Part shown: piece by piece, positions 52,099 to 62,016 of the stretch | Position numbering within the stretch: the first letter of the stretch is position 1 | How the letters are laid out: each line of letters opens with the position of its first letter | Source of the DNA: Sulfurovum sp. UBA12169 | GTDB lineage: Bacteria > Campylobacterota > Campylobacteria > Campylobacterales > Sulfurovaceae | Direction of reading: 5' to 3' | Assembly: GCA_002742845.1 (NCBI GenBank) | Contig: DLUH01000001.1 | Coordinates: 437,291 to 501,290 of the forward strand | DNA: 64,000 nt | The notes under the pieces: generated by a model | What the model was told of the DNA's origin: nothing | Seen by the model: the letters and a program-made list of their open reading frames with translations, nothing else | Database searches by the model: none | Position numbers and translations under genes: made by a program

Positions 52099-52605
52099 TT
52101 GTTAGATATAATGCAATATGTAGATAGGGGTGGCATTATCGTTTATATTCTCATTGGATTGAATATTATCGGTTTTACTATCATGGTGTGGAAATTTATC
52201 GTTCTGGCTATAGCAAGATGGCAAAAGGAGAAGATCATCAAAAAAATCCTCTCTTTTATGCAGGAACATGATCTGCCCACAAAGCAAGAATCCATGAAAA
52301 ATGGAATTGAGTCACAGATCAAATCGATGGAATTTGGGCTGAATACGGTTAAGACCATTGCCTCTATTGCACCGCTTTTAGGCTTGCTTGGAACGGTGGT
52401 CGGTGTCTTAAGCGCATTTGATGCTATCAGCCAACAGGGGCTTGGAGATCCTGCAGTATTCTCTTCAGGTATTTCCGTTGCCTTGATCACGACAGTTGCC
52501 GGATTAATTGTGGCTATCCCTCACTATATCGGTTATAACTATTTCATGAGTCTTCTGGATAAAATTGAAATCGATCTCGAAAAAGAAGTGCTGGAGCAAT
52601 TATGA
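52099..52605 (+). CDS. exbB: ExbB-type proton channel protein
   Basis: A 168-residue MotA/TolQ/ExbB protein with three helices (about 10-32, 85-105, 120-145). LGLLGTVVGVLSAFDAIS and ISVALITTVAGLIVAIPHYIGYN are the signature channel helices. The start is TTG, ten bases after tonB. It overlaps exbD by four bases. Shorter than many ExbB proteins at the N-terminus, like TolQ-type pairs in this phylum. Confidence 0.93.
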   Translation: MLDIMQYVDRGGIIVYILIGLNIIGFTIMVWKFIVLAIARWQKEKIIKKILSFMQEHDLPTKQESMKNGIESQIKSMEFGLNTVKTIASIAPLLGLLGTVVGVLSAFDAISQQGLGDPAVFSSGISVALITTVAGLIVAIPHYIGYNYFMSLLDKIEIDLEKEVLEQL

Positions 52606-52988
52606 AACGGCGAGAACCGTTGACGTTGGAGATGACACCGCTTATTGATGTAGTGTTTATCTTGATTATATTTTTTATCGTCACATCGATATTTAAAAAA
52701 GAAGAACTGGCACTTATCTTAAATCTTCCCGCTTCCAACGCACAGAAACTGGATATCGAAGAAGAGCGGATTACCATTGAACTCTCAGAAGAACAGATTG
52801 CATTCAGAGGCGAGGATGTAACACTTGAAGTGCTTGAAGATGCACTCAAAAAAATAACGGATAAAACAAGAACCATTATTGTAAGAATTGATGAAGAGGT
52901 GATCTATAAAAGGATCGTTTTAGTCCTGGATATGCTTCAAAAGAATGGACTGCACAATTTGGCATTGATTACAATAAAAGATGAATAA
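52602..52988 (+). CDS. exbD: ExbD-type proton channel protein
   Basis: A 128-residue protein with one N-terminal helix; Asp16 in MTPLIDVVFILIIFF is the conserved proton-carrying residue. The periplasmic part contains LPASNAQKLD and TIIVRIDEEV and ends in KDE. Coupled to exbB (ATGA overlap). Completes the Ton motor. Confidence 0.95.
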   Translation: MKRREPLTLEMTPLIDVVFILIIFFIVTSIFKKEELALILNLPASNAQKLDIEEERITIELSEEQIAFRGEDVTLEVLEDALKKITDKTRTIIVRIDEEVIYKRIVLVLDMLQKNGLHNLALITIKDE

Positions 52989-53089
52989 TTCTGAAGAGGG
53001 GATGAAAAACAAAAGCAATCTGTCAATTTTTTTCTCGTTTTTTCGTTCCCGCGGTTTTTTCAGAGACAAGAGATAGAAATAAGGTAAGC

Positions 53090-53131
53090 ATGAATGTTTC
53101 GTGCGGCAGGAAAATAAGGATAAAAACATGA
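53090..53131 (+). CDS. 13-residue leader ORF coupled to the ribonucleotide reductase
   Basis: ATG 53090 with AAGG six bases upstream reads MNVSCGRKIRIKT and stops at TGA 53129-53131, overlapping the ATG of the next gene (ATGA). It may only couple translation or act as a leader peptide; it has no recognisable function. Confidence 0.3.
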   Translation: MNVSCGRKIRIKT

Positions 53132-55074
53132 TCGTCAAAGAGCGCTTCTATCTGGATGAGACCTATTGCCGGGAGCTTCGCAAAAAACAGGCGCATTTTG
53201 GCTTCGGAGGGTTTGGCGAAGCGGTCTACTACCGCACCTATAGCCGCATCAAACCTGACGGTTCCCAAGAGCACTGGGCCGATACCGTGATACGTGTGAT
53301 CAACGGCGTAATCTCTATACGTAAGAACCACTACCTCATAAACTCTCTATCATGGGATGAGCAGCAATGGCAGATGTATGCGCATGAACTTGCAGATGCC
53401 ATGTTTAAGATGATGTGGCTGCCTCCCGGACGGGGACTTTGGATCATGGGAACGGAGTATATTTACGAGCGCGGAAGTGCGGCACTGAACAACTGCGGCG
53501 CGGTTGACACCATCGATCTGGCAACAGCGGCAGACTGGACGATGGACATGCTGATGTGCGGCGTAGGCGTAGGGTTCAATACTGCCTGGAAAGGTGAAAA
53601 TGTCTCTATGCCGGACAAAAGCCACCCTGCCGTATTTATCATTCCCGATAGCCGTGAGGGATGGGTCGCTTCGGTCAGGCTGCTGATAGAGAGCTATACC
53701 AAAAACGGGGCATGGCATAGTTTTGACTATTCTGCAATCCGCCCCGAAGGATCACACATCAAAGGCTTTGGCGGCACGGCTTCAGGGCCAAAACCGCTGA
53801 GGCAGCTTCATAAACGCATCGAAAGCTACCTCGATACCTATGTGCGGGGAGGTTCAGATCCGACACGCTGCATCGCAGATATCATGAATGCTATCGGTGT
53901 ATGCATCGTGGCAGGCAATGTCAGGCGAAGTGCACAGATCGCCCTTGGGTCGGGAGATGATCAAACTTTTCTGGAACTCAAAGACTATACTAAAAACCCC
54001 GAACGAACTGCCATAGGGTGGGTATCCAGCAACACCGTCGTGCTTGCAAAAGACGAAGACTTCCAAAAGCTGCCCCTGATCGCCAAACATATAAAAGATA
54101 ACGGCGAACCCGGTATCATGAATCTCATTAATATTCAAAAGTACGGCCGCTACGGCGAAAAAGCCGAAGATAAAGCATGGCTGGCAAATCCCTGTTCTGA
54201 GATTGCGCTGGAAAGCTTCGAGCTTTGCAATCTTGCCGAAGTCTTTCATGCTCGCTGTGAAGATGAAGCAGCATTCTATAAAGCAGTAGAGTTTGCCACC
54301 TTTTATGCCTCCACTGCGGCACTGCTTCCGACACATCGGAATGAAACCAATACCATCATTATGCGAAACCGCCGCATCGGGGTGAGCCTTTCGGGGATCG
54401 CGGATATGCTCGATGAGTTGGGAACTGCTGAACTGACCCGCCGATTGAGAAAAGGCTATAAGCTGGTCTGTTCGCTCAACCGACAACTGGCCTGCGAAGC
54501 GGGAATCCCCGCTTCGGTACGGGTGACGACAGTAAAGCCTTCGGGTACAATCAGCCAGCTTGTCGGAGTCAGCTCCGGAATGCACTTTCCAAATTTCCAG
54601 TATGCTATCCGCCGTATGCGTGTGGGAAACCATACTCTCCTCTGCAAAGTGCTGAGCTCAGCCGGTATCCCTAATGAACCGGACTACTACAGTGTCAATA
54701 CAACCGTTTTCGAATTCCCCATCGATCAGGGCAAGACCCGTAAGGTCTCGGAGGTCTCGGCTTGGGAACAATTTGCTTTACTGGCAACGCTCCAGCGAGA
54801 ATGGAGCGATAACATGGTCAGCTGTACGATCTCCTTTGATGCAGAACGCGAGGGAGACCAGATCGAACATATGCTCGCACAGTTCGCACCGATCATCAAA
54901 TCGGTCTCCATGATGCCGTATAACAAAAATGGAACTTATATCCAGATGCCTTATGAGGAGATCAGCAAAAAAGAGTATGAAAAACGGGTCGCAGCCTTTC
55001 GGAAAATAAATTGGGAAGAGTACAGCGCAAATGGCGGCTGCGCAGAGCAGTTTTGCTGCACTTCTAACAGATGA
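53128..55074 (+). CDS. Adenosylcobalamin-dependent ribonucleoside-triphosphate reductase (class II)
   Basis: A 648-residue monomeric-type class II reductase, related to the Lactobacillus enzyme, making deoxynucleotides from NTPs with B12. Key residues match with the same spacing: Cys123 (NCGAVDT), Cys356 with Glu358 (NPCSEIALE) and Cys367 (FELCNLAEV), and a C-terminal relay pair in CAEQFCC. PPGRGLWIMG and GVGVGFNT are family motifs. It is about 90 residues shorter than the 739-residue reference. ATG 53128 with AAGGA upstream is preferred over GTG 53101. It lies 139 bases behind exbD. Confidence 0.92.
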   Translation: MIVKERFYLDETYCRELRKKQAHFGFGGFGEAVYYRTYSRIKPDGSQEHWADTVIRVINGVISIRKNHYLINSLSWDEQQWQMYAHELADAMFKMMWLPPGRGLWIMGTEYIYERGSAALNNCGAVDTIDLATAADWTMDMLMCGVGVGFNTAWKGENVSMPDKSHPAVFIIPDSREGWVASVRLLIESYTKNGAWHSFDYSAIRPEGSHIKGFGGTASGPKPLRQLHKRIESYLDTYVRGGSDPTRCIADIMNAIGVCIVAGNVRRSAQIALGSGDDQTFLELKDYTKNPERTAIGWVSSNTVVLAKDEDFQKLPLIAKHIKDNGEPGIMNLINIQKYGRYGEKAEDKAWLANPCSEIALESFELCNLAEVFHARCEDEAAFYKAVEFATFYASTAALLPTHRNETNTIIMRNRRIGVSLSGIADMLDELGTAELTRRLRKGYKLVCSLNRQLACEAGIPASVRVTTVKPSGTISQLVGVSSGMHFPNFQYAIRRMRVGNHTLLCKVLSSAGIPNEPDYYSVNTTVFEFPIDQGKTRKVSEVSAWEQFALLATLQREWSDNMVSCTISFDAEREGDQIEHMLAQFAPIIKSVSMMPYNKNGTYIQMPYEEISKKEYEKRVAAFRKINWEEYSANGGCAEQFCCTSNR

Positions 55075-55126
55075 AATGCAAATTTCATAAAAAATATTTT
55101 ACTTAAAATCTAAATTAAAACAATGG

Positions 55127-55702
55127 CTACTCCTGCGCATCTGCCAGGGTTAAAGCAAAAAGAACATTCACCCCGTGCGCCAAGAGTACCTTTTGTGCCT
55201 CCTGAAGCGTAATGCCCGTCGTAATAATATCATCAACAAGCACTACATCAATATTTGGCTTTCCTCTGTAAACAAAATCCCTTGGATGCTCCAAGCGGTA
55301 CTGCAAGGTTTTACCTGAATAGCTGACTTTATTTTTTGCTATAAGCGCACCATGCAAAGGTACAGCATTTTTGTGTTTCATCGCATGTGTCAACAAAGCC
55401 ACATGCGCATAACCGTCTTTAACCCGCTCATCAATTCCAACGATAAATATTTTTTTATCATCGACTTGCATAAACTTTTCAATAAATGGACGCATCGTCA
55501 TCTGGGCCAAAGCTTTAAAGATACGATACCCTTCGGGCTTATGCTTGGTATGAAGCAAGGACTCCAAGGCAGAATATTTAAAAAAACTAACAACTTCCAG
55601 TGTGCCTACTGTCCTTTTGGTAATCGTAGGAACAAAAAGCTTCTCTTGGCAGCTTTTACAGAGAATCTTGAAACTGAGTTTATGACAACTAAAACAACGC
55701 AT
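55127..55702 (-). CDS. ComF-family phosphoribosyltransferase-like protein
   Basis: A 191-residue ComF protein linked to DNA uptake in competent bacteria. An N-terminal zinc finger (CFSCHKLSFKILCKSC, Cys3, Cys6, Cys15, Cys18) precedes a phosphoribosyltransferase fold with VVLVDDIITTGITLQ (about 153-167) and FIVGIDERV. It ends 53 bases from the convergent reductase gene. The next gene behind it is divergent from nothing and probably independent. Confidence 0.88.
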   Translation of the reverse strand: MRCFSCHKLSFKILCKSCQEKLFVPTITKRTVGTLEVVSFFKYSALESLLHTKHKPEGYRIFKALAQMTMRPFIEKFMQVDDKKIFIVGIDERVKDGYAHVALLTHAMKHKNAVPLHGALIAKNKVSYSGKTLQYRLEHPRDFVYRGKPNIDVVLVDDIITTGITLQEAQKVLLAHGVNVLFALTLADAQE

Positions 55703-55822
55703 TAGAGATTACACCGCATACTGCTGACTATAGATTTAATTTTTATGATCAAAAAACTTTTTTCTTCCAAAAATTTAAGCCTTAAGGAAAAAAAGATAAG
55801 CACAGTTTTTCCGTCCGCTGCG

Positions 55823-56437
55823 CTATTCTATCTCTTTGAGTTTTTTAAGATCTATCGCATGAGCATATGCAATAAGCTCTTCCTTGGAAACAGTTTCCCC
55901 TTTTATTGTTATCATAATACGATTGGCCACAACCATTGTAATATTACCTGACTTCTCTTTGTTGTCATATTTAACCATCGCTTTCTCTTTGTTTATTCGA
56001 GTAAGCTCTCCCATTTCAGAAGATCTAAACATTGGATTGGACATCATCATTGCTACTCCCTGCATTAACGGAGAATCCATGACCATCTCTATTGTAATGA
56101 GAGATTCGGACCTATGATACGTTCGGCTTAACATCGTTCCTCCGCCCAACATAGTTACATTTGCTGTCTGTGCAACTGCTTCTTCTGCTGTCCAGCCTTC
56201 AAGAGGCTCCGGAAGATAGGCTTTAAGATCGTTGCCTTTTTTCTGATTGATCGCCTCAAGGGCATAAGAGAGATCTTCGCTTGCTTTTTTATATTCACCT
56301 TTTTTATAGGCTTCCATTGCCTCTTCAATCGTATCAGTGACATCATCCGCACTAGCATTGCAGGCAAAAGCAAATAACGATACTAACATGCATGCCGTTG
56401 CAACTTTTTTCCATGGTATTTGATTTATTGTGAACAT
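55823..56437 (-). CDS. Secreted helical protein of unknown function
   Basis: A 204-residue exported protein with a signal peptide (ACMLVSLFAFACNASA, cut near residue 30). The mature N-terminus is a helical TIEEAMEAYKKGEYKKASEDL segment resembling one TPR-like hairpin, followed by a beta domain with a methionine-rich loop (GVAMMMSNPMF). ATG 56437 is set by AGAGGAAA; a start at 56467 would add ten residues in front of the signal. No family recognised with certainty. Confidence 0.65.
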   Translation of the reverse strand: MFTINQIPWKKVATACMLVSLFAFACNASADDVTDTIEEAMEAYKKGEYKKASEDLSYALEAINQKKGNDLKAYLPEPLEGWTAEEAVAQTANVTMLGGGTMLSRTYHRSESLITIEMVMDSPLMQGVAMMMSNPMFRSSEMGELTRINKEKAMVKYDNKEKSGNITMVVANRIMITIKGETVSKEELIAYAHAIDLKKLKEIE

Positions 56438-56663
56438 TTTTCCTCTTTCCGGTTTAGCAATCAGCAAGGTGCAACACTGAACATTTCATAAAACCTTCCT
56501 TCGACGTACCGTGTACTCTGTATCGCGCTAAACCCTCTATCGGATAATTGTATCATAAAAATTGCCTCTTTACGGTTCTTTTTTGTTGTGGCTAAATGAA
56601 GCAGAGTTGAGATTAAAAGGAGATTTGATCTTTATTTGATGAGCATCAAATAACAGTTGCAGA

Positions 56664-57110
56664 CTATAATATATCCCGTATCACCATTGCATAATGCAAT
56701 ACCCAAAGATTCAATAAAAATATCAACAAAGAAGAGCCTCTGGAAAAGAGATTTTGCAAGGGTGTGCGTTCTTTGGTATTTGTTTTGAGTGCAATCACAA
56801 AATGTATGACGGTCAGCATCAAAAGCACACCTACCAGCCAGAGCTTCTTGCGCAAAGAATCAAGCACTTCAGAATCGCTATCGCCCGAGAGTTGAAAAAT
56901 CAATCCGTTCTCTACTATCATATAGCTTCCCGTTGCAAGCAAAACAATTAACGCAACCACCTCAAAATACCCAAATATCGGCCCCAAATGAGGATAAACC
57001 TCTTTTTGTTTTTGCTTATCCCTTAAAGAAATACCCAATACAAACATAAAAATAGAACCGCCGATCCAAGAGATGGCAGCAAGAAGATGCAGATGCAGCG
57101 CCCAACCCAT
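56664..57110 (-). CDS. Four-helix CopD-like membrane protein
   Basis: A 148-residue inner-membrane protein with four hydrophobic helices and conserved histidines (LHLHLLAAISWIGGS at the start, TVIHFVIALK in the third, VLHYAM at the end), the pattern of CopD-like/haem-binding membrane proteins. Copper or haem function is only suggested. I chose ATG 57110; TTG 57128 would overlap the lepA stop. It follows lepA by seven bases. Confidence 0.7.
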   Translation of the reverse strand: MGWALHLHLLAAISWIGGSIFMFVLGISLRDKQKQKEVYPHLGPIFGYFEVVALIVLLATGSYMIVENGLIFQLSGDSDSEVLDSLRKKLWLVGVLLMLTVIHFVIALKTNTKERTPLQNLFSRGSSLLIFLLNLWVLHYAMVIRDIL

Positions 57111-57117
57111 GGTATCA

Positions 57118-58929
57118 TCAGCCCTCAAGCTTCAATACGGCCATAAATGCTTCTTGCGGGACTTCAACCTTACCGATGGATTTCATACGTTTTTTTCCTG
57201 CTTTTTGTTTTTCCAAAAGCTTTCTTTTTCGAGTAATATCTCCACCGTAACATTTTGCCGTAACATTTTTTCCCATCGATTTGACATTGCTTCGTGCAAT
57301 GACATTATTGCCGATACTTGCTTGAATCGCCACCTCAAAAAGCTGTCTGGGGATGAGTTCTTTAAGTTGTGCCACAAAAGCAAGTCCTCTTGTGCGCGCT
57401 TTCTCTTCTGGTACAATGATCGAAAGAGAATCTACGATATCTCCCGCTACTCGGATATCAAGCTTGACAAGATTCCCCGGTCTAAACCCGATAGGCTCAT
57501 AATCAAAACTCGCATAACCTTTTGTTATGGATTTTAGCTTGTCATAAAAATCCATTACAATCTCATTCATCGGAATATCATACTCCATGAGCACGCGTAT
57601 TTCACTCAAATAGTCCATTTTTATCTGTATTCCTCGACGGTCATTGAGCAGCTTAATGATATTTCCCACATACTCCTGAGGTGTCAGAATCGTCGCTTTG
57701 ACATAGGGCTCATAAATCGTATCTATCTTTTGGGGCTCAGGAAGTTCGCTGGGATTTTGTATCTCAAGCTCTGTTCCGTTGGTTTGCTTCACACGATACA
57801 CTACCGTAGGAGCAGTAGCGATAAGCTCCAAGTCAAATTCACGTTCGAGCCGTTCTTTAACCACCTCCATATGCAGCATTCCCAAAAAACCTGTTCTAAA
57901 TCCGCTGCCAAGCGCCATCGAACTTTCCGGTTCAAAGCTGAGAGAAGAATCGTTCAGCTTAAGTTTGTTCAGCGCATCACGCAGATCTTCAAATTTATCC
58001 GTCTCTATGGGATAGATTCCTGCAAACACAAAAGGCTTTGCCGGCTCAAATCCTGCAATCATCTCTGCGGTAGGGTTTTTTGCATCAGTGACCGTATCAC
58101 CCACCTGAAGGGCATCTACTGTTTTTAACCCCATCACCACAATACCAATCTCTCCGGTACGGATCTCGTTAGTTTTGGCTGGCGCAATAGGATTGGGATA
58201 CATGAGATTAAGCACCTGATGCTCGTCTTTTGTCCCCATAACTTTAACCATCTGTCCTTTTTTAATACTCCCGTCAAACACGCGCACTAAAGCAAGCGCC
58301 CCCAAATAGTTGTCAAACCAACTGTCATAAATCAGTGCTTTAGTGGGCGCATGCTCGTCTCCTTTGGGCGCAGGTATACGCTCAATGATAGAATCAATAA
58401 GGGCCTTGACCCCCTCTCCTGTTTTGGCTGAAACAAGATTATGTTCTGTTGCATCGATTCCTATGGCTTCTTCAAGTTCGGCCAGCACCCTGTCCGGATC
58501 AGCGGCAGGAAGGTCTATTTTGTTGACGACGGGCAAAAGTTCCAGATTGTTTTCCATGGCAATATAGACATTGGCTATCGTCTGAGCTTCTACACCCTGT
58601 GCCGCATCCACGATAAGCAATGCACCGTCACTGGAAGCCAAAGAACGGCTCACCTCATATGAAAAATCAACGTGACCCGGAGTGTCGATAAGATTGAGGA
58701 TATAGTCCTCCCCATCTTTCTTATAATCCAATCGAACACTTTGCGCCTTAATGGTGATGCCGCGTTCTTTTTCGATATCCATTGTATCCATGACCTGTGA
58801 GGACATCTGTCTTTCCGATACCGCTCCGCACTCCTGTATGATACGATCAGCTAAAGTTGATTTTCCGTGGTCAATATGTGCAATGATCGAAAAATTGCGG
58901 ATATGAGACTGAGGTACTGTTTTTGTCAT
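57118..58929 (-). CDS. lepA: Elongation factor 4 (LepA)
   Basis: A 603-residue ribosome-back-translocating GTPase. The GTPase motifs are [13 protein letters not shown] (about 17-29), [12 protein letters not shown] (about 82-93) and NKIDLPAAD (about 134-142). The LepA-specific C-terminal domain contains [11 protein letters not shown]-type and [14 protein letters not shown] segments. It shares one base with the prs stop region: prs ends at 58929 where lepA begins. Confidence 0.97.
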   Translation of the reverse strand: MTKTVPQSHIRNFSIIAHIDHGKSTLADRIIQECGAVSERQMSSQVMDTMDIEKERGITIKAQSVRLDYKKDGEDYILNLIDTPGHVDFSYEVSRSLASSDGALLIVDAAQGVEAQTIANVYIAMENNLELLPVVNKIDLPAADPDRVLAELEEAIGIDATEHNLVSAKTGEGVKALIDSIIERIPAPKGDEHAPTKALIYDSWFDNYLGALALVRVFDGSIKKGQMVKVMGTKDEHQVLNLMYPNPIAPAKTNEIRTGEIGIVVMGLKTVDALQVGDTVTDAKNPTAEMIAGFEPAKPFVFAGIYPIETDKFEDLRDALNKLKLNDSSLSFEPESSMALGSGFRTGFLGMLHMEVVKERLEREFDLELIATAPTVVYRVKQTNGTELEIQNPSELPEPQKIDTIYEPYVKATILTPQEYVGNIIKLLNDRRGIQIKMDYLSEIRVLMEYDIPMNEIVMDFYDKLKSITKGYASFDYEPIGFRPGNLVKLDIRVAGDIVDSLSIIVPEEKARTRGLAFVAQLKELIPRQLFEVAIQASIGNNVIARSNVKSMGKNVTAKCYGGDITRKRKLLEKQKAGKKRMKSIGKVEVPQEAFMAVLKLEG

Positions 58930-59864
58930 TAATTTGTCTCAAACAGCGAGTTTACACTCTCGTTGTTATGTACTCTTCGTATCACTTCCCCCAGCATCGA
59001 GGCCGTAGAAAGCATTTTAATCTTAGGTGATTGTTTTTGCATTGGAATCGTATTTGCCACAACCAATTCATCCAAATCCCCCTCTTCGATACGCTCGTAA
59101 GCTTGACCCGAAAGTACAGGGTGTGTGCAGCACGCCATGACTGAATTTGCGCCAAGGTTTTTTAGTGCCGCCGCCCCTTTGAGCATGGTTCCTGCCGTAT
59201 CAACCATATCATCAATCAAAATGACATCTCTGCCTTTTACATCGCCGATAATATTCATCACCTCTGCCACATTGGCTTTTTCGCGTCTCTTATCGACAAT
59301 AACCATATCAAGACCTAATTTTTTTGCAAAATATCTTGCTCTTGCTACACCTCCGATATCCGGAGATGCAATGACGGGATTTGGAAGATTTTTTGCCTTG
59401 ATATAATCTATAAATAAAATAGCTCCATAAAGATTGTCTACAGGTATATCAAAAAATCCTTGGATTTGAGAAGCATGCAGATCGACGGTTACCATACGGG
59501 TAATTCCGGCTGTTTCCATAAGATTAGCTACCAATTTTGCAGAGATCGGAACTCTAGGCGCGGCCTTTCTGTCTTGTCTGGCATACCCATAATAAGGAAC
59601 GACTGCGGTGATTGATTTGGCAGAAGAACGCTTAAGCGCATCGGTCATAATAAGAAGTTCCATGAGGTTATCGTTTGCAGGCGCACAAGTAGGCTGCACA
59701 ATAAACACATCTTTACCGCGCACACTTTCTGCGATCTGCACATTAATCTCGCCATCAGAAAATCGATTGATTGTTGCTTTTGAAAGAGGCATTTCAAGAT
59801 AGTTTGCAATCTGCTGAGAAAGCTCTGGGTTAGAAGTCCCCGAAAAAATCATATATCCACTCAT
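58929..59864 (-). CDS. prs: Ribose-phosphate pyrophosphokinase
   Basis: A 311-residue PRPP synthase. The ATP-binding region ([14 protein letters not shown], about 95-108), the flexible-loop segment [14 protein letters not shown] (about 189-202) and the PRPP motif [13 protein letters not shown] (about 213-225) are intact. It feeds PRPP to enzymes such as Apt and Upp encoded here. It precedes lepA in one operon. The neighbouring gene on the other side is divergent. Confidence 0.97.
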   Translation of the reverse strand: MSGYMIFSGTSNPELSQQIANYLEMPLSKATINRFSDGEINVQIAESVRGKDVFIVQPTCAPANDNLMELLIMTDALKRSSAKSITAVVPYYGYARQDRKAAPRVPISAKLVANLMETAGITRMVTVDLHASQIQGFFDIPVDNLYGAILFIDYIKAKNLPNPVIASPDIGGVARARYFAKKLGLDMVIVDKRREKANVAEVMNIIGDVKGRDVILIDDMVDTAGTMLKGAAALKNLGANSVMACCTHPVLSGQAYERIEEGDLDELVVANTIPMQKQSPKIKMLSTASMLGEVIRRVHNNESVNSLFETN

Positions 59865-59978
59865 GGGTGTATACCTTTATGTCTATTTATTGGAATGTAT
59901 TTTACACCAAACTTGATAAAAAGGTGATTTAAAGCTCCGCGACACTACACTTATGCAAATTATTTTATCAGGAGCGGC

Positions 59979-60554
59979 ATGATACGTAAAGTCTTTAAAA
60001 AAAAGTCATCCGAAAAAAGCAAAATAGATACTTTTTTAGACAAATATAATCTTCCGAAAACCTACCTTTCTATCAATCGAAAGACGGTAACCAAAGGTGT
60101 ATTTGTAGGACTTTTTTGGGCTTTTATTCCCATGCCGATGCAAATGCTTGCAGTAGTTGCCACTACTCCTTTTGTGCGCTTCAATGTGCCCATAGCCATC
60201 TCTATGGTTTGGCTTACCAATCCCTTTACTATGCCTATAGTTTACTTTATAGAATATCTGACAGGCAATTTCATCCTGGGGCGCGAAGGCATCCAGGACA
60301 TAGAGCTTACCGTGGAATGGTTTACCACACATTTTTCAGACATACTTGTGCCCCTTTATGTCGGAACCGCTTTTTATTCTATTGTGATTTCAAGTTTGAT
60401 CTATTTTTTAATCAACTGGCTTTGGATCTCCTCGGTCCGGAAAGAAAAGGATTCCAAAATTTTAGAAAGAAATGAAAAAAACCCGAAGATGAAGATCTTT
60501 CGCGAGAGTAGCCAAATGCGATCTTTCTTAGCAGATGACTCCTCCCCCTATTAG
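59979..60554 (+). CDS. DUF2062 membrane protein
   Basis: A 191-residue DUF2062 protein with three hydrophobic helices (about 42-62, 72-95, 125-150) between basic termini. [15 protein letters not shown] and [15 protein letters not shown] are the conserved family strings. Function unknown. Its last 27 bases overlap the convergent mnmA gene tail to tail. Confidence 0.87.
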   Translation: MIRKVFKKKSSEKSKIDTFLDKYNLPKTYLSINRKTVTKGVFVGLFWAFIPMPMQMLAVVATTPFVRFNVPIAISMVWLTNPFTMPIVYFIEYLTGNFILGREGIQDIELTVEWFTTHFSDILVPLYVGTAFYSIVISSLIYFLINWLWISSVRKEKDSKILERNEKNPKMKIFRESSQMRSFLADDSSPY

Positions 60555-61547
60555 TTTATTTTCATCATAAAATGCCGCAATCTGACCTTTGGCCAATCCA
60601 AAGACCGGTTCATTGAGAATCACTTTGGCTCTTTCGTTTTCTATAATGACATGGCACGAAACTGCTTTCGTTCTGTAGCGCACCTTAACTTTACAATCAA
60701 ACTCCTTTTTTTCCCAAAAAAGATTGATCTGTTTTGCTTCAAAGGCATCCGCTTCAAGCTTTTCTTTTGTTCCCACGATGATTTGGTTTTTTTCCGGTTT
60801 GATATCTAACACAAAATGCGGATCATGGGCGCCATTGACAAAAAATCCTCTTCTTTTGCCTATCGTATAATGCATGTATCCCTTATGTGTCCCCACAACA
60901 TTGCCCTCAACGTCTACAGTTTCACCCGGCATATCTATATTCATATGCTTTGCTAGCACCTCATCATACGTATTCTCCACGAAACAGATTTCAGAACTCT
61001 CTTTTTGTACGGCAAAATCTTGAAGTACCTTGATGCGCGCAGCATACTCTTTGACATCCTCTTTTTTCCATGAACCCAATGGAAAAATCAACCTAGGCAA
61101 AACCTCTTTTTTAACTTCGCAAAGAAAATAACTCTGATCTTTACTGAGATCATCGGCCTCATAAATGAACTCTCCATCGCACCTGATATAATGTCCGGTC
61201 GCCACAAAATCCGCTCCGATGCTGTCTGCAAACCCAAGCATTTTTCCAAATTTTATAGTTCTGTTACACATCACGCAAGGATTTGGCGTTAATCCCTGCT
61301 TATAGCCTTCCACAAAATAATCATACACCTCTTTTTGAAACGCTTCAGAGAGATCTTTAAAATGAATTTTGATTCCGAGGTATTCACCAACGCGTTTGGC
61401 TTTGGCAAAATTTTGCTCATGATACCCTTCTTTATGATGGAGTTTCATATAGACACCCTCCACCTCATATCCCTCTTTTTGAAGCAAAATAGCCGCGACT
61501 GTAGAATCAACGCCTCCGCTCATTCCAACCAATACTTTTTTTTTCAT
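60528..61547 (-). CDS. mnmA: tRNA-specific 2-thiouridylase MnmA
   Basis: A 339-residue enzyme that puts sulfur on U34 of tRNA Lys, Glu and Gln. The PP-loop is GMSGGVDST (8-16), the catalytic cysteines are Cys94 ([12 protein letters not shown]) and Cys188 (SSEICFVEN). The C-terminal beta barrel is complete. It follows the 155-residue hypothetical protein by one base, in the pepQ-folK-flhF direction. Confidence 0.96.
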   Translation of the reverse strand: MKKKVLVGMSGGVDSTVAAILLQKEGYEVEGVYMKLHHKEGYHEQNFAKAKRVGEYLGIKIHFKDLSEAFQKEVYDYFVEGYKQGLTPNPCVMCNRTIKFGKMLGFADSIGADFVATGHYIRCDGEFIYEADDLSKDQSYFLCEVKKEVLPRLIFPLGSWKKEDVKEYAARIKVLQDFAVQKESSEICFVENTYDEVLAKHMNIDMPGETVDVEGNVVGTHKGYMHYTIGKRRGFFVNGAHDPHFVLDIKPEKNQIIVGTKEKLEADAFEAKQINLFWEKKEFDCKVKVRYRTKAVSCHVIIENERAKVILNEPVFGLAKGQIAAFYDENKLIGGGVIC

Positions 61548-61548
61548 T

Positions 61549-62016
61549 TTAATTCACTTTTGCTATCTCTATAGCAATCTCTTCATCCGCATTAACCAAA
61601 AAACCTTTTGCTATGCAGGCTTGTTCCACAAAAAGTGCCACCTCTTTCAAATTTAACGACGAAATACTCATTTTGTGTCCTATCTCGAGTTTTCTGCTTT
61701 GAACAAAACCAAAAGAGCATTTAAGAATTTTATACTTTTTTTCACATGCCAACTTCTGTATCTCTTCATTTAAATAAATGATTTCTACACTATTTTGATG
61801 CATAGCTTCCAATCTAACGCCGGCGATGCTCTTTTCGCCGTCTACAAGTATCATCTTAAGACTGTCAAGCCCTAAAAGCAGCACATCGCCTTCGCTTAGT
61901 TTTTTGAGTGCACTTTTTTTTATCTGAACCCAAGGCAGAGCAAGTTCGTACTCGGGGTAAAGCGATCGTTTTTGCATCATGTTTGCCAAACGAACCGCTT
62001 GTGTTTCAGTTTTCAT
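61549..62016 (-). CDS. Hypothetical protein between flhF and mnmA
   Basis: A 155-residue protein. Around residues 45-75, [22 protein letters not shown] followed by IAGVRLEAM reads like the SpoA fold of flagellar switch/injectisome C-ring proteins, which would suit the flhF context, but the match is by pattern only. The start at 62016 has GGAG nine bases upstream and overlaps the flhF stop by 11 bases; a start at 62061 lies fully inside flhF. Confidence 0.55.
   Translation of the reverse strand: MKTETQAVRLANMMQKRSLYPEYELALPWVQIKKSALKKLSEGDVLLLGLDSLKMILVDGEKSIAGVRLEAMHQNSVEIIYLNEEIQKLACEKKYKILKCSFGFVQSRKLEIGHKMSISSLNLKEVALFVEQACIAKGFLVNADEEIAIEIAKVN

Noticed and set aside
53854-54633. 259-codon minus-strand ORF opposite the ribonucleotide reductase
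   Set aside because: It mirrors the codon pattern of the clearly real + strand gene, has no ribosome site, and its translation has no protein-like motif. The same applies to other long antisense frames, for example inside carB, lepA and the ATPase gene.
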